NCBI GenBank assembly: GCA_017483185.1
Contig: JAFULM010000026.1
Coordinates: 1-57,207, forward strand
DNA length: 57,207 bases
Direction: 5' to 3'
Source: Prevotella sp.
GTDB lineage: Bacteria > Bacteroidota > Bacteroidia > Bacteroidales > Bacteroidaceae
The notes below the pieces were generated by a model, which was not told where the DNA came from, made no database searches, and worked only from the letters and a program-made list of their open reading frames with translations. Below, piece after piece: positions 16,508-26,052 of this stretch. The translations under genes were made by a program, and so were the position numbers. Position 1 is the first letter of the stretch; each line of letters begins with the position of its first letter.

Positions 16508-17728
16508 TTAATTGGGTGCTTTTTTATAACAGTAATATGCAATGAAAGTATATAATATGTTTGGTATCCATGCCGCAAGCATAGGCGGGGTATTGGCGTT
16601 GATTGCAAATGTCGCACAGACAGTTTGCAACAGGATGTATGAGAAACTGAGGGCCATGCCGATGCCCAGATAGAGGCCCATGCCACCCTTTCGTTTGCGC
16701 GAGCTCAGACTCAGACCAATGATCGTGAGGATGAACGACGCGAAGCTGGTAGCTATCCGCTTATGATATTCCACCTCATACTGTACGACATTGCTTGATC
16801 CGCGGTCTTTCTGCTTGGATATGTAGCGCTTCAGTTCCGGACTTGTGAACGTCTCTTGCTGTCCCTTGCTGAACACAAGATCCATCGGTTCCATAATAAT
16901 CATTGTGTCTATTTCCATTCCGGACGTGATGTGTTCGCGCATTCCTTTGAGCGTTCTTATCTTATAGTTTATGGCTTTCCAGTGGTAGCGGCTGTCCGAG
17001 ATCGTATCATATTTGATTACATTGGCTGTCATGTGACTGACAAGTTTCTTGTTTTCAAACTTATCTAAAGAGAAGCCGTAACCAGTCTTGTGCTTATCGT
17101 CATACTGACTGATGTATGCTATGACCCCCTTGTTAACTTGGAGTTGCACATTGCTTGCTGTAGTGTTCTTCTTGCTGTTCTTATATTGCGACTCGAAATT
17201 ATGTCTCACGACCGTGCCTTGTGGTATGATGTATGCTCCGAGATAGAAATTGAGCACCGAGATCAAGGCGGCGGAAATCATGTAGGGACGCAAAAGACGC
17301 TTAAAACTCATGCCACAGGCAAGCATGGCGATAATTTCCGAATTACCAGCCAACTTGGATGTGAAGAATATGACGGCAATGAAAACAAATAGAGGGCTGA
17401 ACAAGTTGGCGAAATAGGGAACGAAATTGGCGTAATAATCGAACACTATCGCACGCAACGGAGCATGATATGTCGTAAATTTGGCCAAGTTCTCATTGAC
17501 ATCAAAGACAATGGATATGGATATGATAAGGACAATAGAGTAGATATACGTACCGATGAACTTCCTTATTAGATATCCGTCAATCTTCTTTATGTAGTTG
17601 AATGGATTGAGGGCACGTAACATCTGAATAGCTTTTGTGTCCTTGCCGAAAAGCCGGAAAAAGCGCAACCACATGAGATGTAGTTTGCGCCACATTGTCT
17701 TTAGCCGGTTGTTGTTGCCTTGTTTCAT
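16508..17728 (-). CDS. LptF/LptG-family lipopolysaccharide export permease
   Basis: 406-aa YjgP/YjgQ family inner-membrane protein. One of its kind pairs with LptB to extract LPS and pass it to the periplasmic bridge. It has three N-terminal helices starting around residue 60, a periplasmic beta-jellyroll-like domain (about 170-320) and three C-terminal helices. The usual YLIRKFIGTY amphipathic segment precedes the first helix. The first 35-50 residues are basic and longer than usual; a start at the Met near 17623 is possible. It lies 10 bp after tgt. Confidence 0.9.
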   Translation of the reverse strand: MKQGNNNRLKTMWRKLHLMWLRFFRLFGKDTKAIQMLRALNPFNYIKKIDGYLIRKFIGTYIYSIVLIISISIVFDVNENLAKFTTYHAPLRAIVFDYYANFVPYFANLFSPLFVFIAVIFFTSKLAGNSEIIAMLACGMSFKRLLRPYMISAALISVLNFYLGAYIIPQGTVVRHNFESQYKNSKKNTTASNVQLQVNKGVIAYISQYDDKHKTGYGFSLDKFENKKLVSHMTANVIKYDTISDSRYHWKAINYKIRTLKGMREHITSGMEIDTMIIMEPMDLVFSKGQQETFTSPELKRYISKQKDRGSSNVVQYEVEYHKRIATSFASFILTIIGLSLSSRKRKGGMGLYLGIGMALSFSYILLQTVCATFAINANTPPMLAAWIPNILYTFIAYYCYKKAPN

Positions 17729-17738
17729 CTCTCCGGAT

Positions 17739-18866
17739 TTATAAACGTCTCATCATGTTGTCAATCACGCTGTGCTTCCATGCCGTGAAATCGCCGCAAC
17801 AGATATGTTCTCTCGCGTCTGAAACAAGTCTGAGGTAAAATGCCAGATTGTGTATGCTCGCTATTTGCATCGCCAATAATTCCTGTGCCTTAAAAAGGTG
17901 GTGCAGATATGCTTTTGTGTAAGTGCGGTCTGTGAAACATCCATCGATATCTATCGGAGTGAAATCGTTCTCCCATTTCTTGTTTCGCATATTCATCGTA
18001 CCTTCGTATGTGAACAACATGGCGTTGCGTCCGTTTCGCGTTGGCATGACACAATCAAACATATCAACTCCACGTTCGATAGCTTCAAGAATATTCCAAG
18101 GTGTTCCCACTCCCATCAGATACCGTGGTTTATCCTTCGGAAGAATTTCGTTGACCACTTCAATCATTTCATACATGACCTCAGTCGGCTCTCCGACAGC
18201 CAGACCGCCGATAGCATTTCCATCTGCACCCTTGTCTGCGACGAATTTTGCAGCCTCGCGCCGGAGTTCTTTGAAAGTACATCCCTGTACGATAGGAAAC
18301 AAGCTTTGATTGTGGTCGTACAGAGGTTCTGTCTCATTGAATCGCTTGATACAACGGTCAAGCCATCTTTCCGTCATAGCAAGGCTCTTCTTTGCGTATT
18401 GATAGTCGCTTTGTCCGGGAGGACATTCATCGAATGCCATCATGATGTCGGCACCGATTATGCGTTCGGTGTCCATGACATTCTCCGGCGTGAAGATATG
18501 CTTTGAACCGTCTATGTGGGAGCGGAATTCACATCCTTCTTCCCGAAGTTTTCTGATTCCGGTGAGCGAGAATACTTGAAAACCACCGGAATCGGTGAGA
18601 ATCGGGTGATTCCAACCGTTGAAACGGTGCAGTCCGCCGGCTTTGCGCAGCGTGTCAAGTCCGGGGCGTAGATACAGATGATATGTGTTACCCAATATGA
18701 TCTGTGCCTTTATTTGCTCTTCAAGCTCGGTAAAATGTACGCCTTTGACACTTCCACATGTTCCTACGGGCATGAATATGGGCGTTTTTATCTGCCCGTG
18801 GTCCGTGGTAATCAGTCCGGCACGAGCATCCGAAGCATTGTCTGTATGTTGCAATTCAAACTTCAT
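17739..18866 (-). CDS. tgt: tRNA-guanine transglycosylase
   Basis: 375 aa, the usual length. It exchanges guanine 34 of tRNA Asp/Asn/His/Tyr for preQ1, a late step of queuosine synthesis. TDSGGFQ, FDECPPGQ, GGLAVGE and the nucleophile region FDCVMPTRNGRNA are present, as is the late His in ASIHNLAFY. The usual CxCxxC zinc cysteines are replaced: the aligned segment reads DIDGCFTDR, keeping only the middle Cys, with Asp at the other two positions. It overlaps the lon stop by ATGA (18863-18866). Confidence 0.95.
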   Translation of the reverse strand: MKFELQHTDNASDARAGLITTDHGQIKTPIFMPVGTCGSVKGVHFTELEEQIKAQIILGNTYHLYLRPGLDTLRKAGGLHRFNGWNHPILTDSGGFQVFSLTGIRKLREEGCEFRSHIDGSKHIFTPENVMDTERIIGADIMMAFDECPPGQSDYQYAKKSLAMTERWLDRCIKRFNETEPLYDHNQSLFPIVQGCTFKELRREAAKFVADKGADGNAIGGLAVGEPTEVMYEMIEVVNEILPKDKPRYLMGVGTPWNILEAIERGVDMFDCVMPTRNGRNAMLFTYEGTMNMRNKKWENDFTPIDIDGCFTDRTYTKAYLHHLFKAQELLAMQIASIHNLAFYLRLVSDAREHICCGDFTAWKHSVIDNMMRRL

Positions 18867-21316
18867 GCTTTCTTTTCCTCCTCTTCAATAACAAAATCCA
18901 ATGGATTTTCCACCATCTCGTCTGTCAATGCAAATGCCCATACATCATTGACGTTCTCAACGTAATGAAATACAACACCACGGCGATAGACCTCCGGAAT
19001 CTCTTCCACGTCTTTACGGTTTTCGGCGCACATCATGATGTCTGTTATGCCGGCTCGTTTGGCTGCAAGGATTTTTTCCTTTATACCACCCACAGGAAGT
19101 ACTTTTCCGCGCAGTGTTATTTCTCCCGTCATGGCCGTATTATGCCGTACCTTGTGTTGGGTGAGTGCAGAGGCGATGGAAGTCGCTATTGTTATGCCGG
19201 CCGACGGGCCGTCTTTCGGCGTAGCTCCTTCCGGTACATGGATATGGATATTCCAATTATCAAAAATCCGATAGTCTATCTTCAGAATGTCAGCATGGGC
19301 CTTGACATATTCTAACGCAAGTATGGCCGACTCCTTCATGACGTCACCAAGATTTCCGGTCAGTGTGAGTTTGGAGCCCTTGCCCTTGCTCAGACTTGTC
19401 TCGATGAACAGTATTTCACCTCCTACGCTCGTCCAAGCCAGTCCTGTGACCACACCGGCGTAGTCGTTGCCCTGATATATATCACGATAATAAGGAGGTT
19501 TTCCGAGCAAACTCTCAATCTCCGCCGGCGTAATCTTGTTATATGGAAGTGCACCGTCCTTGGCCTTCATGAACGCCAACTTCCGGAGTGCTTTGTTTAT
19601 TTGCTTCTCCAACTGACGTACGCCACTCTCCCGAGTGTATTGTTCTATAATCTTTTCGATGGCTTGTTTGCTGAAGTTCAGTTTCTTTTCATCGTCCAGA
19701 CCAGTATTACACTTCTCTTTCGGAATGAGATGACGTTTTGAAATCTCTGTCTTTTCTTCTGTGATGTATCCGCTCACCTCAATGATTTCCATCCGGTCCA
19801 GCAGAGGACGGGGAATTGTGTTGAGGTCATTTGCCGTAGCGATGAATAGCACTTTTGACAAATTATAATCTACATCAAGATAGTTGTCATGGAATGCTGA
19901 ATTTTGCTCCGGATCAAGAACCTCGAGCAATGCGGACGCAGGATCCCCGTTGACTGTATTTTGCGTGATTTTGTCGATTTCATCGAGAATAAATACCGGA
20001 TTGGACGATCCGGCTTTTTGTATATTCTTTATGATTCGACCGGGCATGGCACCGATGTAAGTACGTCGGTGACCACGTATTTCAGCCTCGTCATGCAAAC
20101 CACCTAATGACATGCGGACATATTGGCGTTTCATGGCCGTGGCAATGCTTTTCCCCAAACTTGTCTTTCCGACACCAGGAGGACCGTAGAGACAGATGAT
20201 GGGGGACTTCAAGTCACCACGCAGACTCAAAACTGCAAGATATTCGAGGATGCGCTCCTTCACCTTCTCCATTCCGTAGTGGTCTTTGTCCAATGTCCTT
20301 TTCGCACGGTCCAGATTAAGGTCGTCCTCCGTATATTTTTCCCAAGGCAGAGATACAAACGTCTGGAGATATGTCAACTGTACGTTATATTCCGGACTTT
20401 GAGGATTGAGTTGGTCCAACTTCTCCAATTCCTTAAAGAAAGTCTTTTCTACTTCGGCAGGCCAATGCATATCTGCCGCCTTATCAAGCAATTCCTTCTG
20501 TTCCGGTGAACCTTCTCCATTACCAATCTCGGCCTGTATGTTCTTTATCTGCTGTTGAAGGAAATAGTTGCGTTGCTGTTCGTCTATATCGTCGCGTGTT
20601 CTATTCTTGATGTCTTGTTTGAGACTCTGCAGAGACAACTCTCGGTTGATTATGCGCAGAGTGTTGAACAGACGTTCCTTAATGGATGTCATGGCCAACA
20701 GTGAGATCTTTTCGCTGATGGAGAACAACATGTTGGAGCAGATGAAATTAAGAGCCATAACGTCGTTCTGAACATTCTTTATGGCAAACGAGGCCTCCTC
20801 GGGGATGTCGTCGTTCATCTTCACATATTCAGTTGTTGTCTGTCGCAAATCTTCGATGGCTGCCAAAAACTCATTATCACCTTTGTCCGGAAGAAGTTCT
20901 CTTGCCGGTTCGACCTTTCCAAGAAGATATGGTCTGCGACGGGTTATGTCGGTCAGCTTTAGACGCCCGAGACCCTGTACTATCGCAGTCATGCCGCCGT
21001 TGGGCATGGTCAGCAGTTTGACGACTCTCGCGTAGACACCATATTCATGAAGGTCTTCAAAGGAGGGCTCTTCCACCTCAGGATCCTTTTGGCAGATTAT
21101 TCCTATTATAGTGCCGCTTTTCTCCGCTTTTTTCACAAGTTTCACGCTTGACTCCCGGCCAATCATTATCGGTGAGACTACACCGGGAAAAAGCACAAGA
21201 TTTCTTACCGGAAGTATCAGGGTCGTTTCCGGTAAATTCATGTCAGACAAGTCACTGAAATCACCCTCAATGTCTGCTATCATCGAAAAAGCCTTGTTGT
21301 TATGTTTGCTGTCCAT
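18863..21316 (-). CDS. lon: ATP-dependent protease Lon
   Basis: 817-aa cytoplasmic AAA+ serine protease for damaged and regulatory proteins. The order is the LonN substrate domain (residues about 30-230), a coiled-coil helical region, Walker [11 protein letters not shown], Walker [11 protein letters not shown] and a C-terminal protease domain. The catalytic Ser is in DGPSAGITI and the Lys in the GGIKEK region. It is the first gene of a four-gene minus-strand operon, with a promoter 25 bp upstream. Confidence 0.97.
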   Translation of the reverse strand: MDSKHNNKAFSMIADIEGDFSDLSDMNLPETTLILPVRNLVLFPGVVSPIMIGRESSVKLVKKAEKSGTIIGIICQKDPEVEEPSFEDLHEYGVYARVVKLLTMPNGGMTAIVQGLGRLKLTDITRRRPYLLGKVEPARELLPDKGDNEFLAAIEDLRQTTTEYVKMNDDIPEEASFAIKNVQNDVMALNFICSNMLFSISEKISLLAMTSIKERLFNTLRIINRELSLQSLKQDIKNRTRDDIDEQQRNYFLQQQIKNIQAEIGNGEGSPEQKELLDKAADMHWPAEVEKTFFKELEKLDQLNPQSPEYNVQLTYLQTFVSLPWEKYTEDDLNLDRAKRTLDKDHYGMEKVKERILEYLAVLSLRGDLKSPIICLYGPPGVGKTSLGKSIATAMKRQYVRMSLGGLHDEAEIRGHRRTYIGAMPGRIIKNIQKAGSSNPVFILDEIDKITQNTVNGDPASALLEVLDPEQNSAFHDNYLDVDYNLSKVLFIATANDLNTIPRPLLDRMEIIEVSGYITEEKTEISKRHLIPKEKCNTGLDDEKKLNFSKQAIEKIIEQYTRESGVRQLEKQINKALRKLAFMKAKDGALPYNKITPAEIESLLGKPPYYRDIYQGNDYAGVVTGLAWTSVGGEILFIETSLSKGKGSKLTLTGNLGDVMKESAILALEYVKAHADILKIDYRIFDNWNIHIHVPEGATPKDGPSAGITIATSIASALTQHKVRHNTAMTGEITLRGKVLPVGGIKEKILAAKRAGITDIMMCAENRKDVEEIPEVYRRGVVFHYVENVNDVWAFALTDEMVENPLDFVIEEEEKKA

Positions 21317-21340
21317 TAAACTCTAATATATTTTGGGTTG

Positions 21341-21372
21341 CAAAGTTACGCAATAAAATTGAAATGTAGCAA
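21341..21372 (-). promoter_or_regulatory. Bacteroidota-type promoter of the lon operon
   Basis: The minus strand reads TAACTTTG at 21348-21341 with TTG at 21372-21370, spacer 21 bp. No obvious CIRCE-like heat-shock operator is nearby. Confidence 0.65.
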
Positions 21373-21447
21373 TAGAATCCCTTGTTTTTATATGTACGCG
21401 CGCATAAAATAAAAGAGATGACTCACTGCCACCTCCCTAATCTTTTG

Positions 21448-21520
21448 TACGCCTGCAGGGGCTCGAACCCTGGACACCCTGATTAAGAGTCAGGTGCTCT
21501 ACCAACTGAGCTACAAGCGC
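21448..21520 (-). tRNA. tRNA-Lys (CTT), copy 3 in transcription order
   Basis: 73-nt cloverleaf on the minus strand. It has a GCGCTTG acceptor arm, a GCTC...GAGC D arm, the anticodon loop CTCTTAA giving CTT, and the T loop TTCGAGC. CCA is not encoded. It differs from its two upstream siblings by one base in the T loop (G for A). Confidence 0.93.
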
Positions 21521-21543
21521 GTCCGTTACACATTCCGATTTTG

Positions 21544-21616
21544 TACGCCTGCAGGGGTTCGAACCCTGGACACCCTGATTAAGAGTCAGGTGCTCTACCA
21601 ACTGAGCTACAAGCGC
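21544..21616 (-). tRNA. tRNA-Lys (CTT), copy 2
   Basis: 73-nt cloverleaf, identical in sequence to the copy at 21640, with T loop TTCGAAC. It is separated from its neighbours by 23-bp spacers on each side. CCA is not encoded. Confidence 0.95.
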
Positions 21617-21639
21617 GTCCGTTGCAAATCCCGATTTTG

Positions 21640-21712
21640 TACGCCTGCAGGGGTTCGAACCCTGGACACCCTGATTAAGAGTCAGGTGCTCTACCAACTG
21701 AGCTACAAGCGC
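21640..21712 (-). tRNA. tRNA-Lys (CTT), copy 1
   Basis: First copy from the shared promoter at 21732-21763. Same 73-nt structure with anticodon CTT. The three genes form a tandem array probably cut from one precursor. Confidence 0.95.
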
Positions 21713-21731
21713 ATTTCTCGTTTTGCGGGTG

Positions 21732-21763
21732 CAAAGGTAGTTACTTTATTTTGTTCTGCCAAA
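21732..21763 (-). promoter_or_regulatory. Bacteroidota-type promoter of the tRNA-Lys array
   Basis: The minus strand reads TACCTTTG at 21739-21732 with TTTG at 21763-21760, spacer 20 bp. The first tRNA begins about 20 nt downstream of the -7 box. Confidence 0.75.
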
Positions 21764-22199
21764 CTTTTTTCTGACTTTTTTGAAAATAATGATTTTTTTG
21801 TTCGTTTCGCGAGGCTTTGACGTTGCTTGCCTATTTCTTTGTGTAAGAACTTGCGTGTTTAAATGTTTATTTGAATGGCCTATATCCGAAAAGCACCGAT
21901 GAAATCAATGATTTTTTGCAATTCGCGTTTGTTTCGGAGAGATATTTGTACCCGTCGCGCATTGCGCAAAAATGTGCGTATGCGGGCGCAAGAATGTCGA
22001 AGTGAAGGCTGAAAGGGACGGGTGGATATCTGTAACACGAAAGTCGGACGGAGGGGGGTGATTATGAATATTCATTACAAAACTTTGTCAGTAAAATCGT
22101 CCGTTTTTGCTTATTCCGGGTCGCCGGGAGGGCCTTATTGGTACTTCGTGGTCCCGTTTGGTGTGCGAAAAATGACAGGGCGCGGCGCTGTTTTGTTCA

Positions 22200-22591
22200 C
22201 GTAAGGCCCTTATGGCTTTTCAGAAATGCAAAAGTTTGCCGGTTTCTGATGCTCGTTTTTAGGCAAAAGTGCACCCGTTTTAATGTCGTAAGGGCCTTAT
22301 TGGGTCGCAACGGGGCGCTCGTTGGAATGTAACGGCGGCCCCGTTGCAAAACAATAACGGCCCCGTTGTAGAGCCGGGAGGGCCCCACGGCAGCCCCTTC
22401 GCGGTCTTCTTTAAAAGCAAGAGCAGACGACGTGTTTATAAGTATCTATATATCAACGCTTTGAAAAATATGCGGTTTTTCTGCCGAAAAATAGTGACAA
22501 AAATGACGTTCGCAGAATTTGAAAATTTGGATGCATGGCGGAATTTTTTCAGAAAGTACCCCTAAAAAACGGCTTTAAATTCGGAAAAAAG
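22200..22591 (+). repeat. Modular intergenic repeat, copy B (long form)
   Basis: It begins with an outer box CGTAAGGCCC at 22200-22209. The inner box CGTAAGGGCC follows at 22287, exactly 87 nt on. The 99-bp core is 22287-22385 and ends in CCGGGAGGGCCC. A 120-bp gap separates it from the tail module at about 22505-22591, which contains GAAAATTTG, GCATGGCGGAA and TTTCAGAAAGT. A further box (CCGGGAGGGCC) lies upstream at 22124-22134. The whole gap 21764-22677 between the tRNA promoter and the trmN6 terminator holds no gene I can support. Confidence 0.85.
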
Positions 22592-22677
22592 TAAACAATC
22601 ATGTCATGCGTGTTGCTGATAGGATATGGGTAAACGAAAATGTCGGATATATGATGATATTCTCAATGCGTAAAACG

Positions 22678-22733
22678 AACAAGCCCAAATGCACGTTGGT
22701 CATCATATTGACTATTGTGCATTTGGGCTTGTT
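22678..22733. terminator. Terminator of kdsB-trmN6
   Basis: Perfect 17-bp arms at 22678-22694 and 22717-22733, about 30 bp past the trmN6 stop. Confidence 0.8.
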
Positions 22734-22762
22734 GTCTCCGTTGAAATCGGTGATTTTGGATT

Positions 22763-23488
22763 TTATATATTAGCGGATGCCTTTTCTTCCGGAGATAAGT
22801 AGAAGTCGTCGGTCAGGCGCTTATATTCGTTGTCTCCGATAATCATTGTGCGGGTCTCAATGTCTCGTCCGGGATGTTGCCGCGAGTAGGCCAGCAGAAC
22901 GCGCTTGGCCGGCTTTCGTTCGGTCGTCTTGACGTAGCAGATGCGTTTCGGGTGTAGCCCGACGATTGCCGCTGCCGAGTTCATGCTGTCCATGCAATCC
23001 GTTGGTATGATGACCGAAATCTCGCCGCAGTCGGATAGCGTTCGGCCGGCCGCAATCATAAGTTCTTCGTATGTCAGAGAGGAGGTGTGACGTGCAGCCG
23101 TCCGTCTCTCGTCCGGGCAAGTCAGGGCCTCTGTGAAGAACGGCGGATTACATACAATGGCGTCAAAAGTACTGTCGCAAAAGTCCTGAATTGCGATATT
23201 GGCTGTGCCGATGCGGTCGGCGAACGGGGATGTCGCGATGTTTTCTTTAGCTTGAGCGACCGCCTCGCGGTCTATGTCGATGGCTTTGACGATGGATTGT
23301 GGAAATCGTTGGGCCATCATGAGGGCTATCAGGCCTGTTCCGGTGCCGACATCAAGGATTGAAGGGTGGGGAACTGAGGGTGGTACTTCTGCCCATGCTC
23401 CAAGCAACGTACCATCGGTACCTACCTTCATTGCGCATCTGTCATGCCTAATTGTAAACTGCTTGAATATGAAGTAGTTGTTTGACAT
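22763..23488 (-). CDS. trmN6: tRNA1(Val) (adenine37-N6)-methyltransferase-like protein
   Basis: 241-aa SAM-dependent N6-adenine methyltransferase of the TrmN6/YfiC family. In characterised members it methylates A37 of a valine tRNA. The N-terminal FKQFTIRHDRCAMKVGTDG is typical. SAM motif I is ILDVGTGTGLIAL (near 45) and the catalytic NPPF motif occurs as IVCNPPFF (around 110). It lies 26 bp after kdsB on the same strand, so one operon. The family is certain, the exact tRNA target is by homology. Confidence 0.88.
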   Translation of the reverse strand: MSNNYFIFKQFTIRHDRCAMKVGTDGTLLGAWAEVPPSVPHPSILDVGTGTGLIALMMAQRFPQSIVKAIDIDREAVAQAKENIATSPFADRIGTANIAIQDFCDSTFDAIVCNPPFFTEALTCPDERRTAARHTSSLTYEELMIAAGRTLSDCGEISVIIPTDCMDSMNSAAAIVGLHPKRICYVKTTERKPAKRVLLAYSRQHPGRDIETRTMIIGDNEYKRLTDDFYLSPEEKASANI

Positions 23489-23514
23489 GATGTAAAGTAA
23501 AGATATTATCTCGT

Positions 23515-24261
23515 TTAACCCCTTTCGGCAAGTATGCGTTCGGCCTTCTCAAGATCATCAGGAGTGTCAATGCCTACGGTCTCGATATCGGTCAGACCGA
23601 CCTTTATCTTATATCCGTTCTGAAGCCAGCGCAGTTGCTCGAGGCTCTCGGCTATCTCAAGTGAACTTTGTGGAAGACGTGTTATTTCGGCAAGGACGTC
23701 TCTTCTGTAGGCGTAGAGACCGATGTGTTTTAGAAATGGATAAGCTGTTGGCCAATCGCTTGGCTCTTTGCCGCGTACAAACGGGATAATGCTGCGGCTG
23801 AAGTACATTGCATATCCGTTATTGCTAACTACGATTTTGGGCGAATTGGGGTTGGAAATGGCAGTCAGATCGCGACCAAACGGTTTGCCGAGAGTGGCAA
23901 TTTGCGTTTCCTTGTCATCGAAACAATGGCACACGGTCTCTATCTGCGAGCGGTGGATGAATGGCTCGTCGCCCTGCACATTGACCACTACGTCAAAGTC
24001 GCCGCCAATCTTTTCCATCGCTTCCTCGATGCGGTCGGTTCCGCTTTTGTGCTCGGCCGACGTCATGACAGCGCGTCCGCCGAAGGCCTCTACGGCATCG
24101 TATATCCGCTTGTCGTCGGTGGCGACACAGACATCGTCAAGCACCGAGGCGACTTGCCTGTAGACACGTTCAATCACATACTGTCCTCCGAGCATGGCTA
24201 AAGGCTTGCCCGGAAATCTGGTTGAGGCATATCTTGCCGGTATTATTCCTATGAATTTCAT
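23515..24261 (-). CDS. kdsB: 3-deoxy-manno-octulosonate cytidylyltransferase
   Basis: 248-aa CMP-Kdo synthetase. It activates Kdo with CTP for addition to lipid A in LPS synthesis. PARYASTRFPGKPL at the N-terminus binds CTP, NVQGDEPFI (around 95) binds metal, and the C-terminus has GIDTPDDLEKAERIL. It is the first gene of a two-gene minus-strand unit. A -7 box TAACTTTG lies at 24306-24299 on the minus strand, without a clear -33 partner. Confidence 0.96.
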   Translation of the reverse strand: MKFIGIIPARYASTRFPGKPLAMLGGQYVIERVYRQVASVLDDVCVATDDKRIYDAVEAFGGRAVMTSAEHKSGTDRIEEAMEKIGGDFDVVVNVQGDEPFIHRSQIETVCHCFDDKETQIATLGKPFGRDLTAISNPNSPKIVVSNNGYAMYFSRSIIPFVRGKEPSDWPTAYPFLKHIGLYAYRRDVLAEITRLPQSSLEIAESLEQLRWLQNGYKIKVGLTDIETVGIDTPDDLEKAERILAERG

Positions 24262-24346
24262 ACAGCTGTTTGTTTGTATTTTTATTTGTATAGTGATGCA
24301 AAGTTATAAATTATGCCATTATATTCAGTTAAAAAATCTAATCTTT

Positions 24347-24377
24347 TTTGTTGTGTGGGCTTTTTTTACTAATTTTG
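24347..24377 (+). promoter_or_regulatory. Bacteroidota-type promoter of the MORN-repeat gene
   Basis: TTTG 24347-24350, a 19-bp spacer, then TAATTTTG 24370-24377. It lies 25 bp before the TTG start at 24403. Confidence 0.7.
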
Positions 24378-24402
24378 GCATTGTAACTAAATATTTAAAA
24401 AC

Positions 24403-25518
24403 TTGAAATATCAAATAATATCTATATTCCTCATCTTGGCGTCTTCGATGGCTTCCGCGCAGAAGATAACATTGGGCTCATGCTCAACAAAGGACGGTGG
24501 CGAATATAAAGGCGAGATGGTGGGAGGAAAACCACAGGGAAAAGGAAAAGCCGTATATAAGAACGGCAACTGGTATGAGGGAAACTATGTGAAAGGAAAG
24601 CGCCAAGGCTTTGGCGTCTATACGTTTTCGGACGGAGAAAAATATGAGGGCCAATGGTTTCAGGACCAGCAGCATGGCCAGGGTACATATTATTTTGCCA
24701 ATAATAATAAATATGTAGGTTTGTGGTTTCGTGACTATCAGCAGGGACACGGCGTGATGTATTATTATAATGGTGATAAATATGACGGAGACTGGAAGCA
24801 GGACCGTCGCACCGGCAAGGGCACATATACCTTTGCGGGTGGAGCTTATTATAAAGGAGAATGGCTCGACGACAAAAAGAACGGACGCGGATTTTTCGAC
24901 TGGGGCGACGGTTCGACGTATGATGGTCAGTGGGAAAACAACCAGCGCTCAGGCCGCGGCACATTCAAATATGCCGACGGAGATACTTATACCGGTATGT
25001 GGAAGAACGACATCCAGGACGGCAAAGGTATATATAAGTTCAAGAACGGAGACGTTTACGAAGGTGATTATGTCAAAGGCGAGCGCACTGGAACGGGAAT
25101 TTTCAGGTATGCGAATGGCGACAGATATACCGGCCAGTTCTTTGAAGGCGAGAAGCATGGACAGGGAACGCTGGTCTGGAAAAATGGAAATACGTATGTC
25201 GGAACGTGGAAAGCCGACCGACTGGACGGTCAGGGCAAACTGACAATGAAGAACGGCGACGTGTATGAGGGCCAATTCAAGAACGGAAAGAAGGAAGGAC
25301 AAGGTATTGAGCGTTATGCCGATGGCCGAAAATTCAAAGGCATGTTCAAGAATGACAAGCGAAACGGTCCGGCCATAGAAGAAGATAAAGACGGGAAGCG
25401 TTTTGAGGGGTCTTACACAGATGATCTTCGGAATGGCAGATTTGTCGAAAAAGACCGTAATGGAAATATCACGGCACAAGGTGTGTACACCCGTGGACGT
25501 CGTCAGGTTGATAAGTAA
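24403..25518 (+). CDS. Secreted MORN-repeat protein
   Basis: 371 aa made almost wholly of about 14 MORN repeats, each about 23 residues with the core YEGxWxxxxxxGxGxxxxxxG (for example YDGDWKQDRRTGKGTYTFAG). A signal peptide (KYQIISIFLILASSMASAQ) sends it out of the cytoplasm. The start is a TTG: an in-frame stop lies 12 nt upstream and the next ATG is inside the signal peptide. MORN arrays are scaffolds that bind lipids or proteins; no enzyme domain is present and its target is not known. Confidence 0.9.
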   Translation: MKYQIISIFLILASSMASAQKITLGSCSTKDGGEYKGEMVGGKPQGKGKAVYKNGNWYEGNYVKGKRQGFGVYTFSDGEKYEGQWFQDQQHGQGTYYFANNNKYVGLWFRDYQQGHGVMYYYNGDKYDGDWKQDRRTGKGTYTFAGGAYYKGEWLDDKKNGRGFFDWGDGSTYDGQWENNQRSGRGTFKYADGDTYTGMWKNDIQDGKGIYKFKNGDVYEGDYVKGERTGTGIFRYANGDRYTGQFFEGEKHGQGTLVWKNGNTYVGTWKADRLDGQGKLTMKNGDVYEGQFKNGKKEGQGIERYADGRKFKGMFKNDKRNGPAIEEDKDGKRFEGSYTDDLRNGRFVEKDRNGNITAQGVYTRGRRQVDK

Positions 25519-25593
25519 GACGGTTTGGCAAGAATTGTAGAAAGTCGGATTTAATTTGTAAACAGAATATTAACATTTAATCTATTATTTATT

Positions 25594-26040
25594 ATGGTAA
25601 TCGACACACTTGACAATTTGAGTAAATACGAGTCTCTGAACCCGTTGTTTAAGGATGTAGTAGAGTTTCTTAAGAACAACAATCTCAACGAACTCGAGGA
25701 AGGCAAACATCAGATTAAGGGCGGAGACCTCTTCGTGAATATAACCACAGCTAAAGGAAAGACTCCGGAGGAGGCTGTCATGGAGACGCACAACAAGATG
25801 ATAGACATCCAGATACCGTTGTCAGTGGCAGAGACTTATGGATATTCACCTGCTTGTACGTTGCCCGTTGCAGAATATAATGAGGCTAAAGACATTACCA
25901 AGATTCCTGATGTCATTGCAGACTGTTATGTGACATGCCGTCCCGGTATGTTCGCTATATTTTTCCCGCAGGATGGACATGCGCCGTGCATTTCAGAGGA
26001 GCCGGCCATCAAGAAGGCCATATTCAAGGTTTTAGCATAA
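25594..26040 (+). CDS. YhcH/YjgK/YiaL-family protein
   Basis: 148-aa cupin-like protein of the DUF386 family (EbgC/YhcH type). Expected conserved elements are IKGGDLFVNI, ETHNKMIDIQIPLSVAE and FFPQDGHAPC, whose Glu and His residues bind a metal in family structures. Members are linked to sialic acid and sugar catabolism; a sugar isomerase or anomerase role has been proposed. Here it sits 12 bp before glgB and 75 bp after the MORN gene, with no sialic acid genes nearby, so its substrate remains open. Confidence 0.88.
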   Translation: MVIDTLDNLSKYESLNPLFKDVVEFLKNNNLNELEEGKHQIKGGDLFVNITTAKGKTPEEAVMETHNKMIDIQIPLSVAETYGYSPACTLPVAEYNEAKDITKIPDVIADCYVTCRPGMFAIFFPQDGHAPCISEEPAIKKAIFKVLA

Positions 26041-26052
26041 AGATCTGTAATT

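Noticed and set aside
21437-21697. Open frame across the tRNA array (repeats of VAQLVEHLTLNQGVQGSNPC)
   Set aside because: It is a translation of the three tRNA-Lys genes, a well-known spurious protein in databases.
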